In this document: in pieces, positions 43,201 through 52,097 of the stretch
How positions within the stretch are numbered: position 1 is the stretch's first letter
Layout: each line of letters begins with the position of its first letter
Source: Caenimonas sedimenti
GTDB taxonomy: Bacteria; Pseudomonadota; Gammaproteobacteria; Burkholderiales; Burkholderiaceae_C
Assembly (NCBI RefSeq): GCF_007833165.1
Contig: NZ_VOBQ01000004.1
Span: forward strand, 248,001-312,000
Direction: 5' to 3'
DNA: 64,000 nt
Position numbers and translations under genes: made by a program
Notes under the pieces: generated by a model
Told to the model about the DNA's origin: nothing
Database searches by the model: none
The model's input: only the letters and a program-made list of their open reading frames with translations

Positions 43201-44170
43201 TGACCATGCGCCAGGAGACGAGGTTGTCCAGCGCCGTGCCCCAGAGCACCGCCTTCTTGCCGCCGGCGTTCATCGCGACGTTGCCGCCGATGCAGGAGGC
43301 CTCGGCCGACGTCGGGTCCACGGCGAAGACGAAGCCGGCGCGTTCGGCGGCGTCCGACACGCGCTGCGTCACCACACCGGCTTCCGTCCAGACCGTCGGG
43401 ACCGGCTGCGCGTGGCCGGGAATGGCGACGTGCTCCACCTCGGTCATCGCCTCGAGCTTCTCGGTGTTGATCACCGCGCTCTTCCAGGTGAGCGGCACGG
43501 CGCCGCCGGTGTAGCCGGTGCCGCCGCCCCGCGGGATGATGGTGAGGCCCAGCTCGATGCAGCCGCGCACCAGGGCGGCCATCTCGGTCTCGGTGTCCGG
43601 CGTCAGCACCACGAACGGGTACTCGACGCGCCAGTCGGTGGCGTCGGTCACGTGGGAGACACGGGACAGGCCGTCGAACTTGATGTTGTCCTTGGCCGTG
43701 ACCCGGCGCAGGGCGCGTGTCGTGCGGGCGCGCAGTTCCGCTGTCTCGGTGAAAGCCGTGTCGAAGCGCCGCACCGCGACGCTCGCGAGCGCCAGCAACT
43801 CGCCGACCAGGGCGTCGCGCTGCGCGTCGCTGTCGGGGGTGCGGCGCTTCTGGACCTCACCCAGGCGGTGGTGCAGCGCCTCGACCAGGAGCTTGCGGCG
43901 GCGCGGGTTGTCCAGCAGGTCGTCCTGCAGGTAGGGGTTGCGCTGCACGACCCAGATGTCGCCCAGGATCTCGTACAGCATGCGCGCCGAACGGCCGGTG
44001 TGGCGTTCCTCCCGCAACTGGTTCAGCACCTCCCAGGCGCGCACCCCGAGCAGGCGCATCACGATCTCCCGGTCGGAGAACGAGGTGTAGTTGTACGGGA
44101 TCTCGCGAAGCCGCGGCGCGTCGCCGTCCGCGGCGGCCAGGAGTTGTTCGATTTTCGTCGGGGCGTTCAT
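40280..44170 (-). CDS. DUF3683-type FAD/FMN-binding oxidoreductase with iron-sulfur and CCG domains
   Basis: 1296 aa, one polypeptide that fuses functions usually split over glycolate- or D-lactate-oxidase subunits. An N-terminal DUF3683 region (about 1-180) leads to an FAD_binding_4 domain with [15 protein letters not shown] (about 210-226) and a linked oxidase C-domain. Two 4Fe-4S clusters follow near residues 825-836 ([11 protein letters not shown]) and 887-900 ([11 protein letters not shown]), then two CCG modules ([10 protein letters not shown] near 1070, CCGESGTLG near 1190). It resembles GlcD, GlcF and LutA-like parts combined; the substrate is probably a 2-hydroxy acid. A single ORF with no break. 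Confidence 0.88.
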   Translation of the reverse strand: MNAPTKIEQLLAAADGDAPRLREIPYNYTSFSDREIVMRLLGVRAWEVLNQLREERHTGRSARMLYEILGDIWVVQRNPYLQDDLLDNPRRRKLLVEALHHRLGEVQKRRTPDSDAQRDALVGELLALASVAVRRFDTAFTETAELRARTTRALRRVTAKDNIKFDGLSRVSHVTDATDWRVEYPFVVLTPDTETEMAALVRGCIELGLTIIPRGGGTGYTGGAVPLTWKSAVINTEKLEAMTEVEHVAIPGHAQPVPTVWTEAGVVTQRVSDAAERAGFVFAVDPTSAEASCIGGNVAMNAGGKKAVLWGTALDNLVSWRMVTPQAEWLEVTRLDHNLGKIHDAPVATFECRYFEADGKTPIRTEKLEIPGATFRKEGLGKDVTDKFLSGLPGIQKEGCDGLITSARWVVHRMPAHTRTVCLEFFGNAKDAVPSIVEIKDFMFAEQKRSGVVLAGLEHLDDRYLKAVGYATKSKRVSDGRGGLPKMVLVGDIAGDDADAVARATSEVVRLANSRSGEGFVAISPEARKKFWLDRKRTAAISKHTNAFKINEDVVIPLPRMAEYTDGIERINIELSLANKIRLADELEAFFSRGNLPLGRQDDAGEIPSAELLEDRVGQALALVREVRAQWQGWLADVDRLFPQLQDHTLRASWKAQIRAPLQGIFAGNAFAAILAEVTAIHKQVLKGRVWVALHMHAGDGNVHTNIPVNSDNYEMLQTAHEAVKRIMVLARSLNGVISGEHGIGITKLEFLTDEELKPFADYKQRVDPEGRFNKGKLLRHAQEDSETSVYADLTNAYTPSFGLMGHESLIMQQSDIGAIADSIKDCLRCGKCKPVCATHVPRANLLYSPRNKILATSLLVEAFLYEEQTRRGVSIKHWEEFEDVADHCTVCHKCENPCPVKIDFGDVSMNMRNLLRKMGQKSFRPGNAAAMLMLNATNPETIKLVRGAMVGIGFKAQRMANNLLRGFAHLQVKAPPATNGTAPIKEQVIHFINKKLPGNLPKKTARALLDIEDKDYVPIIRNPQATTAETEAVFYFPGCGSERLFSQVGLATQAMLWHAGVQTVLPPGYLCCGYPQRGSGQFDKAEKIITDNRVLFHRVANTLNYLDIKTVVVSCGTCYDQLQGYEFDKIFPGCRIIDIHEYLLEKGIRLEAAGAYLYHDPCHSPMKKQEPMKTVKALVGDNVRKSERCCGESGTLGVTRPDISTQVRFRKEEELRKDEAALRASGAVGAKEDIKILTSCPSCLQGLSRYNHDLQNGLLEADYIVVEMANRLLGANWMPEYVHAANNGGIERVLV

Positions 44171-44345
44171 GGCTGTTGCGTGTCAGCCATTTGAATGCAA
44201 CCTCGGCTGAGCGGAGATGTTACCGCAGTGCAGCAACCCGCTGGGGAAACCCCGCTTGTTGCCGCCTCGTCCGGTGGGTGTAATCCGCTGTCACAAATAG
44301 GCCGTACAGTCGCGGCCTTTGAGCATCCAACAGGAGTATCCAAGC

Positions 44346-45653
44346 ATGCAGAAGATCAAGCTTTCGGCGCTGGCGTTCGTGGCGGCCCTGGCGCTGCCGG
44401 CCCAGGCCCAAGTGGAGGTCCAGTGGTGGCATTCCATGGGCGGCGCCCTCGGCGAATGGGTCAACGACCTCGCCAAGGAATTCAACGCCAGCCAGAAGGA
44501 CTACAAGATCACCCCGACGTTCAAGGGCAGCTATGCCGAGTCCATGACGGCGGGCATCGCCGCCTATCGCGCCGGCAACGCTCCGCACATGATCCAGGTG
44601 TTCGAAGTCGGCACCGCGACCATGATGGCCGCCAAGGGCGCCATCGTCCCGGTCGCCAAGGTCATGAGCGACGCGGGCCTGAAGTTCGATCCGAGCATCT
44701 ACGTGCCGGCGGTCTCGGGCTATTACACGGCCCCCAACGGGCAGATGCTGAGCTACCCGTTCAACAGCTCGACGCCGGTGTTCCATTACAACAAGGACGC
44801 GTTCAAGGCCGCGGGCCTGGATGCGGAGAAGCCCCCGACCACCTGGCCCGAAGTCGCCCTGGCCGCCGCCAAGCTCAAGGCCTCCGGCCACAAGTGCCCT
44901 TTCACCACCAGCTGGATCAGCTGGACCCAGCTGGAGAGCTTCTCGGCGTGGCACAACGTGCTGTACGCCACCAAGAACAACGGCTTCGGCGGCACGGACA
45001 CGCGCCTGGCGTTCAACACGCCGCTGCACGTGCGCCACGTCGAGAATCTGGCCAACATGGCCAAGACCGGCCTGTTCGTCTACAAGGGCCGCGAGAACAA
45101 GGCGGATGCCACCTTCGTGTCCGGCGAGTGCGCGATGATCACCGGCTCCTCGGGACTTTCCGGCAACGTGAAGCGCAACAGCAAGTTCGCCTACGGCATC
45201 GGTACGCTGCCCTACTACCCGGACGTGCAGGGCGCCCCGCAGAACACCGTCATCGGCGGCGGCAGCATCTGGGTGATGTCCGGCAAGAAGCCGGAGGAAT
45301 ACAAGGCGGTGGCCGCCTTCCTGAACCACCTGTCCAAGCCCGAAGTCGCGGCGGCCAGCCACCAGCGCACCGGTTACCTGCCGGTGACCAAGGCTTCGTT
45401 CGAGCTGACCGAGAAATCCGGCTTCTACAAGCAGAATCCGGGCTTCGACGTCTCGGTGAACCAGATGGTCCGCAAGACGACCGACAAGTCGCGCGGCGTG
45501 CGCCTGGGCAACTTCGTCCAGATCCGTACCATCATCGATGAGGAACTCGAAGGCGTCTGGCAAGGCAGCAAGCAGCCGAAGGAAGCCCTGGACAATGCGG
45601 TCAAGCGCGGCAACGAGCAGCTTGAGCGTTTCCAGCAGGCCAACAAGGGCTAA
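44346..45653 (+). CDS. ugpB: sn-Glycerol-3-phosphate ABC transporter, substrate-binding protein
   Basis: 435 aa. A signal peptide (about 1-21, ending AQAQ) precedes an extracellular solute-binding protein of the UgpB class: VEVQWWHSMGGALGEWVNDL, YPFNSSTPVFHYN, and SGLSGNVKRNSKFAYGIGTLPYY follow E. coli UgpB. It binds glycerol-3-phosphate and glycerophosphodiesters in the periplasm. AGGAG lies 10 bases before ATG 44346. It is first in ugpBAECQ but separated from ugpA by 189 bases that hold an inverted repeat pair and a terminator-like hairpin, which would give more binding protein than permease. A CTGTCAC half-site upstream (44288) is too weak to call a Pho box. Confidence 0.94.
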   Translation: MQKIKLSALAFVAALALPAQAQVEVQWWHSMGGALGEWVNDLAKEFNASQKDYKITPTFKGSYAESMTAGIAAYRAGNAPHMIQVFEVGTATMMAAKGAIVPVAKVMSDAGLKFDPSIYVPAVSGYYTAPNGQMLSYPFNSSTPVFHYNKDAFKAAGLDAEKPPTTWPEVALAAAKLKASGHKCPFTTSWISWTQLESFSAWHNVLYATKNNGFGGTDTRLAFNTPLHVRHVENLANMAKTGLFVYKGRENKADATFVSGECAMITGSSGLSGNVKRNSKFAYGIGTLPYYPDVQGAPQNTVIGGGSIWVMSGKKPEEYKAVAAFLNHLSKPEVAAASHQRTGYLPVTKASFELTEKSGFYKQNPGFDVSVNQMVRKTTDKSRGVRLGNFVQIRTIIDEELEGVWQGSKQPKEALDNAVKRGNEQLERFQQANKG

Positions 45654-45660
45654 GAAGCCC

Positions 45661-45796
45661 GTCATTCCCGTCCAGAGCCTGCCCCTGCGCAGGCAGGGGC
45701 GGGAATCCAGGAAGAGCGGCCGAGGGCCGCTTTTCTTGTGAATGCCCTGGATCCCCGCCCCTGCCTACGCAGGGGCAGGCTCTGCGCGGGGATGAC
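45661..45796. repeat. Inverted pair of 50-base palindromic repeats around a hairpin
   Basis: Copies at 45661-45710 (starts GTCATTCCCG) and 45747-45796 (reverse complement, ends GGGGATGAC) share the inner block with CCTGCCCCTGCG. They differ at a few positions. Between them is a GC hairpin with a T run at 45715-45734. A separate small hairpin, TGCCGTC-GGGAAT-GACGGCA (45803-45822), follows. All lie between ugpB and ugpA. Confidence 0.85.
45715..45734 (+). terminator. Intra-operon terminator or processing hairpin behind ugpB
   Basis: Stem AGCGGCC / GGCCGCT with loop GAG, followed by TTTTC. Placed between ugpB and ugpA, it would favour ugpB mRNA over the permease genes, as is common in ABC importer operons. 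Confidence 0.65.
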
Positions 45797-45842
45797 GAAA
45801 AGTGCCGTCGGGAATGACGGCATCGGTTACAACAGCGCTCTT

Positions 45843-46724
45843 ATGGAAAAACGGGTCCTCTTCAAGTCCGGCTGGCTGCCCTGGGCGTTGATCGCTCCGC
45901 AGATGGCCGTCATCCTGGTGTTCTTCTTCTGGCCCGCCGGCCAGGCCCTGTACCAGAGCGTGCTCCAGGAGGACGCGTTCGGCGCCACCCGGGAATTCGT
46001 GGGCCTGGACAACTTCAAGCGCCTGTTCGCGGATCCCTCGTACCTGGACTCGTTTCGCATCACCGCGGTCTTTTCCGCCCTGGTCGCGGTCGGCGGGTTG
46101 GCTCTGTCGCTCCTGCTGGCGGTGATGGCCAACCGGGTGGTCCGCGCCGCCGGCGTCTACAAGACGCTCCTGATCTGGCCGTATGCCGTGGCCCCGGTGG
46201 TGGCGGGCGTGCTGTGGCTGATGATGTTCGCCTCGCCTTACGGCGTGATCCGCTATGCCCTGATCGAGATGGGATTCGAGTGGAACCACCTCCTCAACGG
46301 CCGGCACGCCATGGCCCTGATCGTGATCGCCTCCATCTGGAAGTACATCTCGTACAACTTCCTGTTCTTCCTGGCAGGGCTGCAGTCGATTCCCCACTCC
46401 TTGATCGAGGCGGCCACCATCGATGGCGCGACCCCTTGGCGGCGTTTCTGGACGATCGTGTTCCCGTTGCTGTCGCCCACCACGTTCTTCCTGCTGGTGA
46501 TCAACGTCGTGCATGCGTTCTTCGAGACCTTCGCCATCGTGGATGCGGCGACGAGCGGCGGGCCGGGCAAGGACACCGCGATCCTGGTGTACAAGGTCTA
46601 CTACGACGGCTTCAAGGCCATGGACGTCAACGGCTCGGCCGCGCAGTCCGTGATCCTGATGCTGATCGTCATCGCGTTGACGGTGGTCCAGTTCAAGTTC
46701 GTCGAGAAGAAGGTGCACTACTGA
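45843..46724 (+). CDS. ugpA: sn-Glycerol-3-phosphate ABC transporter permease UgpA
   Basis: 293 aa with six hydrophobic helices and a MalF-type start (PWALIAPQMAVILVFFFWPAGQALYQS). The EAA loop EAATIDGATPWRRFWTIVFPLL (about 190-210) contacts the ATPase. It forms the channel with UgpE. The chosen ATG 45843 has only a weak ribosome site; upstream in-frame starts would read through the repeat at 45747 and are unlikely. It is separated from ugpE by 44 bases. Confidence 0.93.
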   Translation: MEKRVLFKSGWLPWALIAPQMAVILVFFFWPAGQALYQSVLQEDAFGATREFVGLDNFKRLFADPSYLDSFRITAVFSALVAVGGLALSLLLAVMANRVVRAAGVYKTLLIWPYAVAPVVAGVLWLMMFASPYGVIRYALIEMGFEWNHLLNGRHAMALIVIASIWKYISYNFLFFLAGLQSIPHSLIEAATIDGATPWRRFWTIVFPLLSPTTFFLLVINVVHAFFETFAIVDAATSGGPGKDTAILVYKVYYDGFKAMDVNGSAAQSVILMLIVIALTVVQFKFVEKKVHY

Positions 46725-46768
46725 GGCTTCGCGGGGCAGACCTCAGCTCTGTCCTCGACTGACTAAAC

Positions 46769-47623
46769 ATGATCCAGCGCAATCCCATCCTCGACTTCAT
46801 CTCGCACGCGATCCTCATCCTGGGCGTCGTCGTCGTGTTCTTCCCCATCTACGTCACCTTCATCGGCTCGACGCAGACGGCGCAGCAGATCAACGCGAGC
46901 AACCCGATCTCCCTGCTGCCCGGCACCAACATGGTCGAAAGCTACCGGTTCGCCCTGTTCGGCGGCAAGACGGAGGCCGGTGCCACGGTCTCGCCGGCGC
47001 TGCCCATGATGGGCATCAGCCTGGCCAGTGCGCTGATCATCGCCATCGGCAAGATCGCCATCTCGCTGCTGTCGGCCTTCGCCATCGTCTACTTCCGCTT
47101 CCCGTTCAAGAACCTGGTGTTCTGGATGATCTTCGTCACCCTGATGCTTCCGGTGGAAGTGCGCATCGGGCCGACCTACCAGGTCATCTCGGACCTGAAG
47201 ATGCTCAACACGATGTCGGGACTGACGATTCCGCTCATCGCCTCGGCCACGGCCACCTTCCTGTTCCGGCAGTTCTTCATGACGGTTCCGGACGAACTGG
47301 TGGAGGCGGCACGCATGGACGGCGCGGGACCGATGCGGTTCTTCAAGGATGTGCTGCTCCCATTGTCCAAGACGTCCATGGCGGCGCTCTTCGTCATCCA
47401 GTTCATCTACGGCTGGAACCAGTACCTGTGGCCGCTGCTGGTGACCACCGATGAGCGCATGTACCCGATCGTGATGGGCATCAAGCGCCTGATCTCCGGC
47501 GAGGCCTACATCGAGTGGAACGTGGTGATGGCCACCGCCATTCTGGCAATGCTGCCGCCGGCGATCGTCGTGATCCTGATGCAGAAGTGGTTCGTCAAGG
47601 GCCTCGTGGACACCGAAAAGTAG
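46769..47623 (+). CDS. ugpE: sn-Glycerol-3-phosphate ABC transporter permease UgpE
   Basis: 284 aa with six hydrophobic helices. FPIYVTFIGSTQTAQQI near the N-terminus and the EAA loop EAARMDGAGPMRFFKDVLLPL are as in UgpE, followed by YGWNQYLWPLL. Pairs with UgpA in the membrane channel. ATG 46769 is the natural start (MIQRNPILDFISH); it ends 6 bases before ugpC. Confidence 0.94.
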   Translation: MIQRNPILDFISHAILILGVVVVFFPIYVTFIGSTQTAQQINASNPISLLPGTNMVESYRFALFGGKTEAGATVSPALPMMGISLASALIIAIGKIAISLLSAFAIVYFRFPFKNLVFWMIFVTLMLPVEVRIGPTYQVISDLKMLNTMSGLTIPLIASATATFLFRQFFMTVPDELVEAARMDGAGPMRFFKDVLLPLSKTSMAALFVIQFIYGWNQYLWPLLVTTDERMYPIVMGIKRLISGEAYIEWNVVMATAILAMLPPAIVVILMQKWFVKGLVDTEK

Positions 47624-47629
47624 AACAAG

Positions 47630-48637
47630 ATGGCTTCAATCTCTCTAAGAAACGTCGTCAAGAAGTACGGCAAGGGCAAGCAGGAACTCCAGGTGATCCA
47701 CGGCGTGAACGCCGAGGTCGCCGACCGCGAGTTCATCGTCATCGTCGGGCCTTCGGGCTGCGGCAAGTCGACGCTGCTGCGCATGGTCGCGGGCCTGGAA
47801 GAGATCTCCGGCGGCGAAGTCTGGATCGGCAACCGTGTCGTCAACCAGCTGGAGCCGGCCGAACGCGACATCGCCATGGTGTTCCAGAACTACGCGCTCT
47901 ATCCGCACATGAGCGTGTTCGAGAACATGGCCTATGGCCTGAAGATCCGCAAGATGCCGATCGAGGAGATCAAGCAGCGCGTCGACAAGGCCGCCGGCAT
48001 CCTGGAACTGGGCCACCTGCTGGACCGCAAGCCGCGGCAACTCTCCGGCGGCCAGCGCCAGCGCGTCGCCATGGGCCGCGCCATCGTGCGCCAGCCGCAG
48101 GTGTTCCTGTTCGACGAACCGTTGTCGAACCTCGACGCGAAGCTGCGCGCGCAGACCCGGCTGGAAATCCAGAAGCTGCACCGCGAACTGGGCATCACCT
48201 CGCTCTTCGTCACGCACGACCAGGTCGAAGCCATGACGCTGGCCCAGCGCATGATCGTCATGAACGCCGGCAACATGGAGCAGTTCGGCACGCCGGAAGA
48301 GGTGTACCACCGGCCCGCGTCCACGTTCGTCGCCAGCTTCATCGGCTCGCCGCCGATGAACCTGCTGAAGAACGCGCAGGGCGGGCGCCCCGGCACGATC
48401 ACCGGCATCCGCCCCGAGCACCTGGACGTGGGTGACTCGGGCTGGGAGATCCGCACGGAGACGGTGGAACTGCTGGGCGCCGAACGCCTGATCTACGGAC
48501 GCCTCGGCGACGAGCAGATCATCGTGCGGATCGAGGAAGGCCAGAAGTCGCCGGCCGCCGACGAGGTCATCCACGTCAAGCCGCGCGAAGACCGCCTGCA
48601 CTGGTTCGACGCCGGGACCGGCAAGCGCATCACATGA
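47630..48637 (+). CDS. ugpC: sn-Glycerol-3-phosphate ABC transporter ATP-binding protein UgpC
   Basis: 335 aa. Walker [10 protein letters not shown], the Q-loop [10 protein letters not shown], the signature [14 protein letters not shown], Walker [11 protein letters not shown] and the H-loop [10 protein letters not shown] are all intact. The C-terminal TOBE/OB region (about 240-335) marks the MalK/UgpC group. It energises uptake by UgpBAE. Encoded 6 bases after ugpE and 13 bases before ugpQ. Confidence 0.95.
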   Translation: MASISLRNVVKKYGKGKQELQVIHGVNAEVADREFIVIVGPSGCGKSTLLRMVAGLEEISGGEVWIGNRVVNQLEPAERDIAMVFQNYALYPHMSVFENMAYGLKIRKMPIEEIKQRVDKAAGILELGHLLDRKPRQLSGGQRQRVAMGRAIVRQPQVFLFDEPLSNLDAKLRAQTRLEIQKLHRELGITSLFVTHDQVEAMTLAQRMIVMNAGNMEQFGTPEEVYHRPASTFVASFIGSPPMNLLKNAQGGRPGTITGIRPEHLDVGDSGWEIRTETVELLGAERLIYGRLGDEQIIVRIEEGQKSPAADEVIHVKPREDRLHWFDAGTGKRIT

Positions 48638-48650
48638 CCCCCCCATCGAA

Positions 48651-49385
48651 ATGAAGGCCTGGCCCTATCCGCGCTGGGTGGCGCACCGCGGCGCCGGCAA
48701 GCTCGCGCCCGAAAACACCCTGGCCGCATTCCGCCTGGGCGCCGCGCACGGCTACCGCATGTTCGAGTGCGACGTGAAGCTCTCGGTGGACGGCGTGCCC
48801 TTCCTGATGCATGACGCCACGCTGGAACGCACGACCAATGGTGTCGGCACGGGCGGCGACCAGCCCTGGGACCAGCTGGCCCGGCTGGATGCCGGCAGCT
48901 GGCATTCGCGGGCCCATGCCGGCGAACCGCTGCCGACCTTCGAGAACATCGCCCGCTATTGCCTGGCGAATGGCTATTTCCTGAACATCGAGATCAAGCC
49001 GACGCCTGGTCTCGAAGCGGAGACGGGCCGTGTGGTGGCGCAGCATGCGGCGCGCCTCTGGCATGGTCAGGCGGTGCCGCCCCTGCTCACTTCGTTCCGC
49101 CCCGAGTCGCTGCAAGCCGCGCAAACCGTGCAGCCCGAACTCCCGCGCGGCCTGCTGCTGGACACGTTGTGGACGGGCTGGCTGGAGATGGCCTTGTCGC
49201 TGGAATGCGTGGCGATCGTCTGCAACCACGCCCTGTGGGACAAGAGCACCGTCACGCAGGCGCACAGCGCCGGCTTCCGCTGCCTGAGTTACACGCCCAA
49301 CGACGAATGGGCGGTCCAGCGGCTGCTGGACCTCGGCACTGACGGCATCATCACGGATCGGGTGGACCTGTTCGCGCCGGTCTGA
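48651..49385 (+). CDS. ugpQ: Glycerophosphodiester phosphodiesterase UgpQ
   Basis: 244 aa, cytoplasmic GDPD. The catalytic motif AHRGAGKLAPENTLAAF, the metal-binding FECDVKLSVDGVPFLMHD and the later NIEIKPT are conserved, as is the final NDEWAVQRLLDLGTDGIITD. It splits imported glycerophosphodiesters to glycerol-3-phosphate and an alcohol. It has no signal peptide, in keeping with acting after import. Last gene of the ugp operon; the 3' gap holds palindromic repeats. Confidence 0.94.
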   Translation: MKAWPYPRWVAHRGAGKLAPENTLAAFRLGAAHGYRMFECDVKLSVDGVPFLMHDATLERTTNGVGTGGDQPWDQLARLDAGSWHSRAHAGEPLPTFENIARYCLANGYFLNIEIKPTPGLEAETGRVVAQHAARLWHGQAVPPLLTSFRPESLQAAQTVQPELPRGLLLDTLWTGWLEMALSLECVAIVCNHALWDKSTVTQAHSAGFRCLSYTPNDEWAVQRLLDLGTDGIITDRVDLFAPV

Positions 49386-49392
49386 AAGACGG

Positions 49393-49483
49393 AAGCTCTG
49401 GATTCCCGCCTCCGCGGGAATGACGAAACCTCACCCCCTCATCCCCGCGTGAGGAGCGCAAGCGTACGTGGGGATCCAGAGCG
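49393..49483. repeat. Two palindromic repeat copies between ugpQ and the DUF3501 gene
   Basis: One regular copy (49393-49424, AAGCTCTGGATTCCCGCC...GGGAATGAC) and one longer, altered copy in the opposite sense (49439-49483, starting TCATCCCCGCG and ending GGGGATCCAGAGC). They fill the gap between two convergent genes and may serve as a bidirectional end structure. Confidence 0.75.
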
Positions 49484-49490
49484 CCCTGCC

Positions 49491-50081
49491 CTACTTCAGA
49501 TCGCCCGCGAGCGACGCCAGCGTTTCCGGCGCAATGGCGACGTGTGCCGGGTAGTTGGTATGGTCGCACCCGAGCTTCACCGCAGCACCCGCCTGGATCG
49601 CTTCCCGCAACGGCGGGGCGAACTCGAAGCGCAGGAAATGCACCGCCGAGGTCTTCTCGTCGTTCTCGCGGTCCATGTCCTCGTCGGCCAGCGCATAGAC
49701 GCGTGCGTGCCCCTCGACCTCGACGAACATGCGGTCTTCCACGCCGATCAGCCGGGCGAGTTCGCGCCTGCGCTCGTTCTCGTCGGGGTACTCGATCATC
49801 ATCGTCGCCTTCCAGTTGCTGCCGTCCGGCACCAGTGGCTGGTAAGCGTCGATCTCCTGCAGGATGCCTTCCTCCTCGAAGATCTTCTCGATCCGCAGCA
49901 TCTCCTGCACCTGGTAGCGCATGCTGAGCTCGCTTTCGAACTGCACCGAGATGTGCTCTCCGAGGCGCACGCTGCGCAGCTTGCGGTGGGCGATCACGTC
50001 CGCCTTGTGCGCCTTGCGCCACTTGCTGTAAGCCTCCAGCGTCATGAGGCTTTCGGGGGTGATCTTGCCGGTCAACTGCAT
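49491..50081 (-). CDS. DUF3501 family protein
   Basis: 196 aa. The opening TPESLMTLEAYSKWRKAHK and the middle FESELSMRYQVQEMLRIEKIFEEEGI are the DUF3501 pattern. In many proteobacteria this gene follows a heterodisulfide-reductase-like iron-sulfur protein and a rubrerythrin, as here. The protein is soluble and has no obvious cofactor motif; a role with the iron-sulfur partner in peroxide or redox defence is inferred. ATG 50081 is 4 bases from the iron-sulfur gene stop. Confidence 0.87.
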   Translation of the reverse strand: MQLTGKITPESLMTLEAYSKWRKAHKADVIAHRKLRSVRLGEHISVQFESELSMRYQVQEMLRIEKIFEEEGILQEIDAYQPLVPDGSNWKATMMIEYPDENERRRELARLIGVEDRMFVEVEGHARVYALADEDMDRENDEKTSAVHFLRFEFAPPLREAIQAGAAVKLGCDHTNYPAHVAIAPETLASLAGDLK

Positions 50082-50085
50082 CGAT

Positions 50086-51438
50086 TCACTCCAGCCCGTA
50101 GGCGATGCGCACCAGCGAAAGCGGGTGCTCCAGTTTCACCGCGCCCAGCCCGTTGCGCTCGAAGCCCTGGTCGATGTGGTGGCCGCCGAGCGGGCAGTCG
50201 GAGCTGATGTAGTCCGGCTTGCCGCCCTCCGGATGGTCTGCCATGCGCTTGAAGAGGGGCTTGCCGATCTTCATGGCGACCTCGTGGTACGGCTTCTTCA
50301 CGCCGAAAGTACCGGCGTGCCCCGAGCAGCGCTCGGTGGTGTGGACGATGGTGCCGGGGATCAGCTTCAGCAACTCCTCCGTCTTGCGGCCGATGTTCTG
50401 CACGCGGCTGTGGCAAGGCACGTGGTAGCTCACCTTGCCGAGCGGCTTGGCGAACTCCATGCGCAGCAGGCCGTCCTTGCGGCGGGCGGACAAGTACTCG
50501 AACGGGTCCCACATCGCCGCCTTGACGGCCTGCACGTCGGCATCGTCCGGGTACATCAGCGGGATTTCCTGTTTGAACATCAGGGTGCAGCTCGGCACGG
50601 CGGAGAGGATCGCGTAGCCCTCCTTCGCATACTTCGCGAGCACCGGGATGTTGGCCTGCTTGCTCTGGTCGACCGATTCCAGGTCACCCAGTTCCAGCTT
50701 GGGCATGCCGCAGCATTTTTCCTTCTCGACCAGCTCGTAGGGGATGCCGTTGTGGGAGAGGACCTTCAAGAGGTCCATGCCGATGCCGGGTTCGTTGTAG
50801 TTGACGTAGCAGGTGGCGAAGATCGCGACCTTGCCCGGCGTGCGCTGGCCGTCGGTGACCATGATGTCGCGCGTTTCGGGCGCCGCGCTGCGGAATTTGC
50901 GCGTCGCCAGCGCGGGCAGCCAGGCATTGCGGTCGACGTTGAGCGCGCTTTCCATCAGGGAACGCATCGGCTTGGTCTGGTTCACGGCGTTCGCGACCTG
51001 CACCACGATCGGGATGCCGGCGAACTGCCCATGCACGTCGGTGGACGAGAGGAATTTCTCGCCGAAGCTCACGCCACCCTGCTTGAACTTGATGGCCTTG
51101 GCGCGCAGCATCGTGTGGGGAAAGTCCAGGTTCCACTCGTGCGGCGGCACGTAGGGGCACTTGGTCATGTAGCAGAGGTCGCACAGGTAGCACTGGTCGA
51201 CCACCTTCCAGTAGTCCTTCTTCTCGACGGACTCGACTTCGCCGGTCTTGCCTTCGTCCACCAGGTCGAACAGCGTCGGGAAGGCCCCGCAGAGGCTCAC
51301 GCAACGCCGGCAACCATGGCAGATGTCGAAGATGCGTTCCAGCTCCTTGAACGTCGCGGCCTCGTCGTAGTAGGCGGGGGACTTCCAGTCGATCGGGTGC
51401 CGCGTGGGCGCCTCGAGACTGCCTTCGCGTGGCGGCAT
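50086..51438 (-). CDS. Heterodisulfide reductase-related iron-sulfur protein (HdrD/GlpC-like)
   Basis: 450 aa. Two 4Fe-4S clusters are bound by CHGCRRCVSLCG (about 40-51) and CYLCDLCYMTKCP (about 82-94). Two CCG-type modules follow: KCCGMPKLELGD (about 240) and ERCSGHAGTFG (about 367), the second with one Cys replaced by Ser. This resembles GlpC and the D subunit of heterodisulfide reductase; electron partners are unknown. ATG 51438 is chosen over the GTG at 51492, which enters the upstream repeat. Middle gene of the rubrerythrin-FeS-DUF3501 group. Confidence 0.86.
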   Translation of the reverse strand: MPPREGSLEAPTRHPIDWKSPAYYDEAATFKELERIFDICHGCRRCVSLCGAFPTLFDLVDEGKTGEVESVEKKDYWKVVDQCYLCDLCYMTKCPYVPPHEWNLDFPHTMLRAKAIKFKQGGVSFGEKFLSSTDVHGQFAGIPIVVQVANAVNQTKPMRSLMESALNVDRNAWLPALATRKFRSAAPETRDIMVTDGQRTPGKVAIFATCYVNYNEPGIGMDLLKVLSHNGIPYELVEKEKCCGMPKLELGDLESVDQSKQANIPVLAKYAKEGYAILSAVPSCTLMFKQEIPLMYPDDADVQAVKAAMWDPFEYLSARRKDGLLRMEFAKPLGKVSYHVPCHSRVQNIGRKTEELLKLIPGTIVHTTERCSGHAGTFGVKKPYHEVAMKIGKPLFKRMADHPEGGKPDYISSDCPLGGHHIDQGFERNGLGAVKLEHPLSLVRIAYGLE

Positions 51439-51485
51439 GGGGGGTCTCTTGTTCTCAGGGGCTGGGATGAGTGGCTCGTGGCGAG

Positions 51486-51518
51486 CCCTCACCCCAGCCC
51501 TCTCCCAGAGGGAGAGGG
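51486..51518. repeat. CCCTCACCCC-type dispersed repeat with perfect hairpin
   Basis: The unit starts CCCTCACCCCAG and contains a perfect 9-bp stem CCCTCTCCC-AGA-GGGAGAGGG (51498-51518). It lies between rubrerythrin and the iron-sulfur gene, which are on the same strand. It resembles a repeat I know to be scattered in many proteobacterial genomes, and may modulate transcript levels. Confidence 0.7.
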
Positions 51519-51531
51519 AGGAAAGCCGGGG

Positions 51532-51954
51532 TCAGTCCACCAGTTCGTTCAAAGCCTTGGTGTAGCGGTTGGCGTGCGAGCGCTCGGCCTTCGCCAGCGT
51601 TTCGAACCAGTCGGCCACTTCGTCGAAGCCTTCGTCGCGGGCCGTCTTGGCCATGCCCGGGTACATGTCGGTGTACTCGTGGGTTTCACCGGCGACGGCC
51701 GCCTTCAGGTTGTCGCGCGTCGGGCCGATCGGCAGGCCGGTCGCGGGATCGCCGCACTGCTCCAGCCATTCCAGGTGGCCGTGCGCGTGGCCGGTCTCAC
51801 CTTCCGCCGTGGAGCGGAACAGGGCGGCCACGTCGTTCTGGCCCTCCACATCGGCCTTGTTCGCGAAGTACAGGTAGCGGCGGTTGGCCTGTGACTCGCC
51901 GGCGAACGCGGCCTTCAGGTTCTCTTCCGTCTTGGAGCCTTTGAGTGCTGCCAT
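51532..51954 (-). CDS. Rubrerythrin (single ferritin-like domain, no rubredoxin)
   Basis: 140 aa. The diiron ligands fit ExxH pairs: [36 protein letters not shown] and AERSHANRY. There is no CxxC rubredoxin tail, so this is the short type. Rubrerythrins reduce hydrogen peroxide, usually with electrons from a separate redox protein. ATG 51954 is 93 bases from the OxyR-like dyad at 52047. The next gene on the strand is the iron-sulfur protein, a possible electron donor. Confidence 0.9.
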   Translation of the reverse strand: MAALKGSKTEENLKAAFAGESQANRRYLYFANKADVEGQNDVAALFRSTAEGETGHAHGHLEWLEQCGDPATGLPIGPTRDNLKAAVAGETHEYTDMYPGMAKTARDEGFDEVADWFETLAKAERSHANRYTKALNELVD

Positions 51955-52046
51955 GGAAATCTCCTTCGTGGTTGATGAAGCAATGCAGGACGTTCCGGCG
52001 CGGCCGGAAACCGTCACAGGGTAGTCAGCCCGCGGCCAGCCGTCTA

Positions 52047-52083
52047 ATAGCCAAGGTCAATCCGATGAATTGGGTATGGCTAT
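52047..52083. promoter_or_regulatory. OxyR-like 37-bp binding site
   Basis: The four tetranucleotides ATAG, CAAT, ATTG and CTAT are spaced by exactly 7 bases each (start positions 52047, 52058, 52069, 52080). The classic OxyR tetramer site is ATAG-N7-CTAT-N7-ATAG-N7-CTAT; 14 of 16 core bases match. The element is also a dyad: ATAGCCA/TGGCTAT ends and CAAT/ATTG inner arms are symmetric. It lies in the gap between rubrerythrin (-) and VOC (+). Confidence 0.6.
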
Positions 52084-52097
52084 GAAGCCAGCCCAGT

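Noticed and set aside
44288..44312. Possible Pho box before ugpB
   Set aside because: CTGTCAC is one good half-site, but the expected second CTGTCAT repeat 11 bases on is absent.
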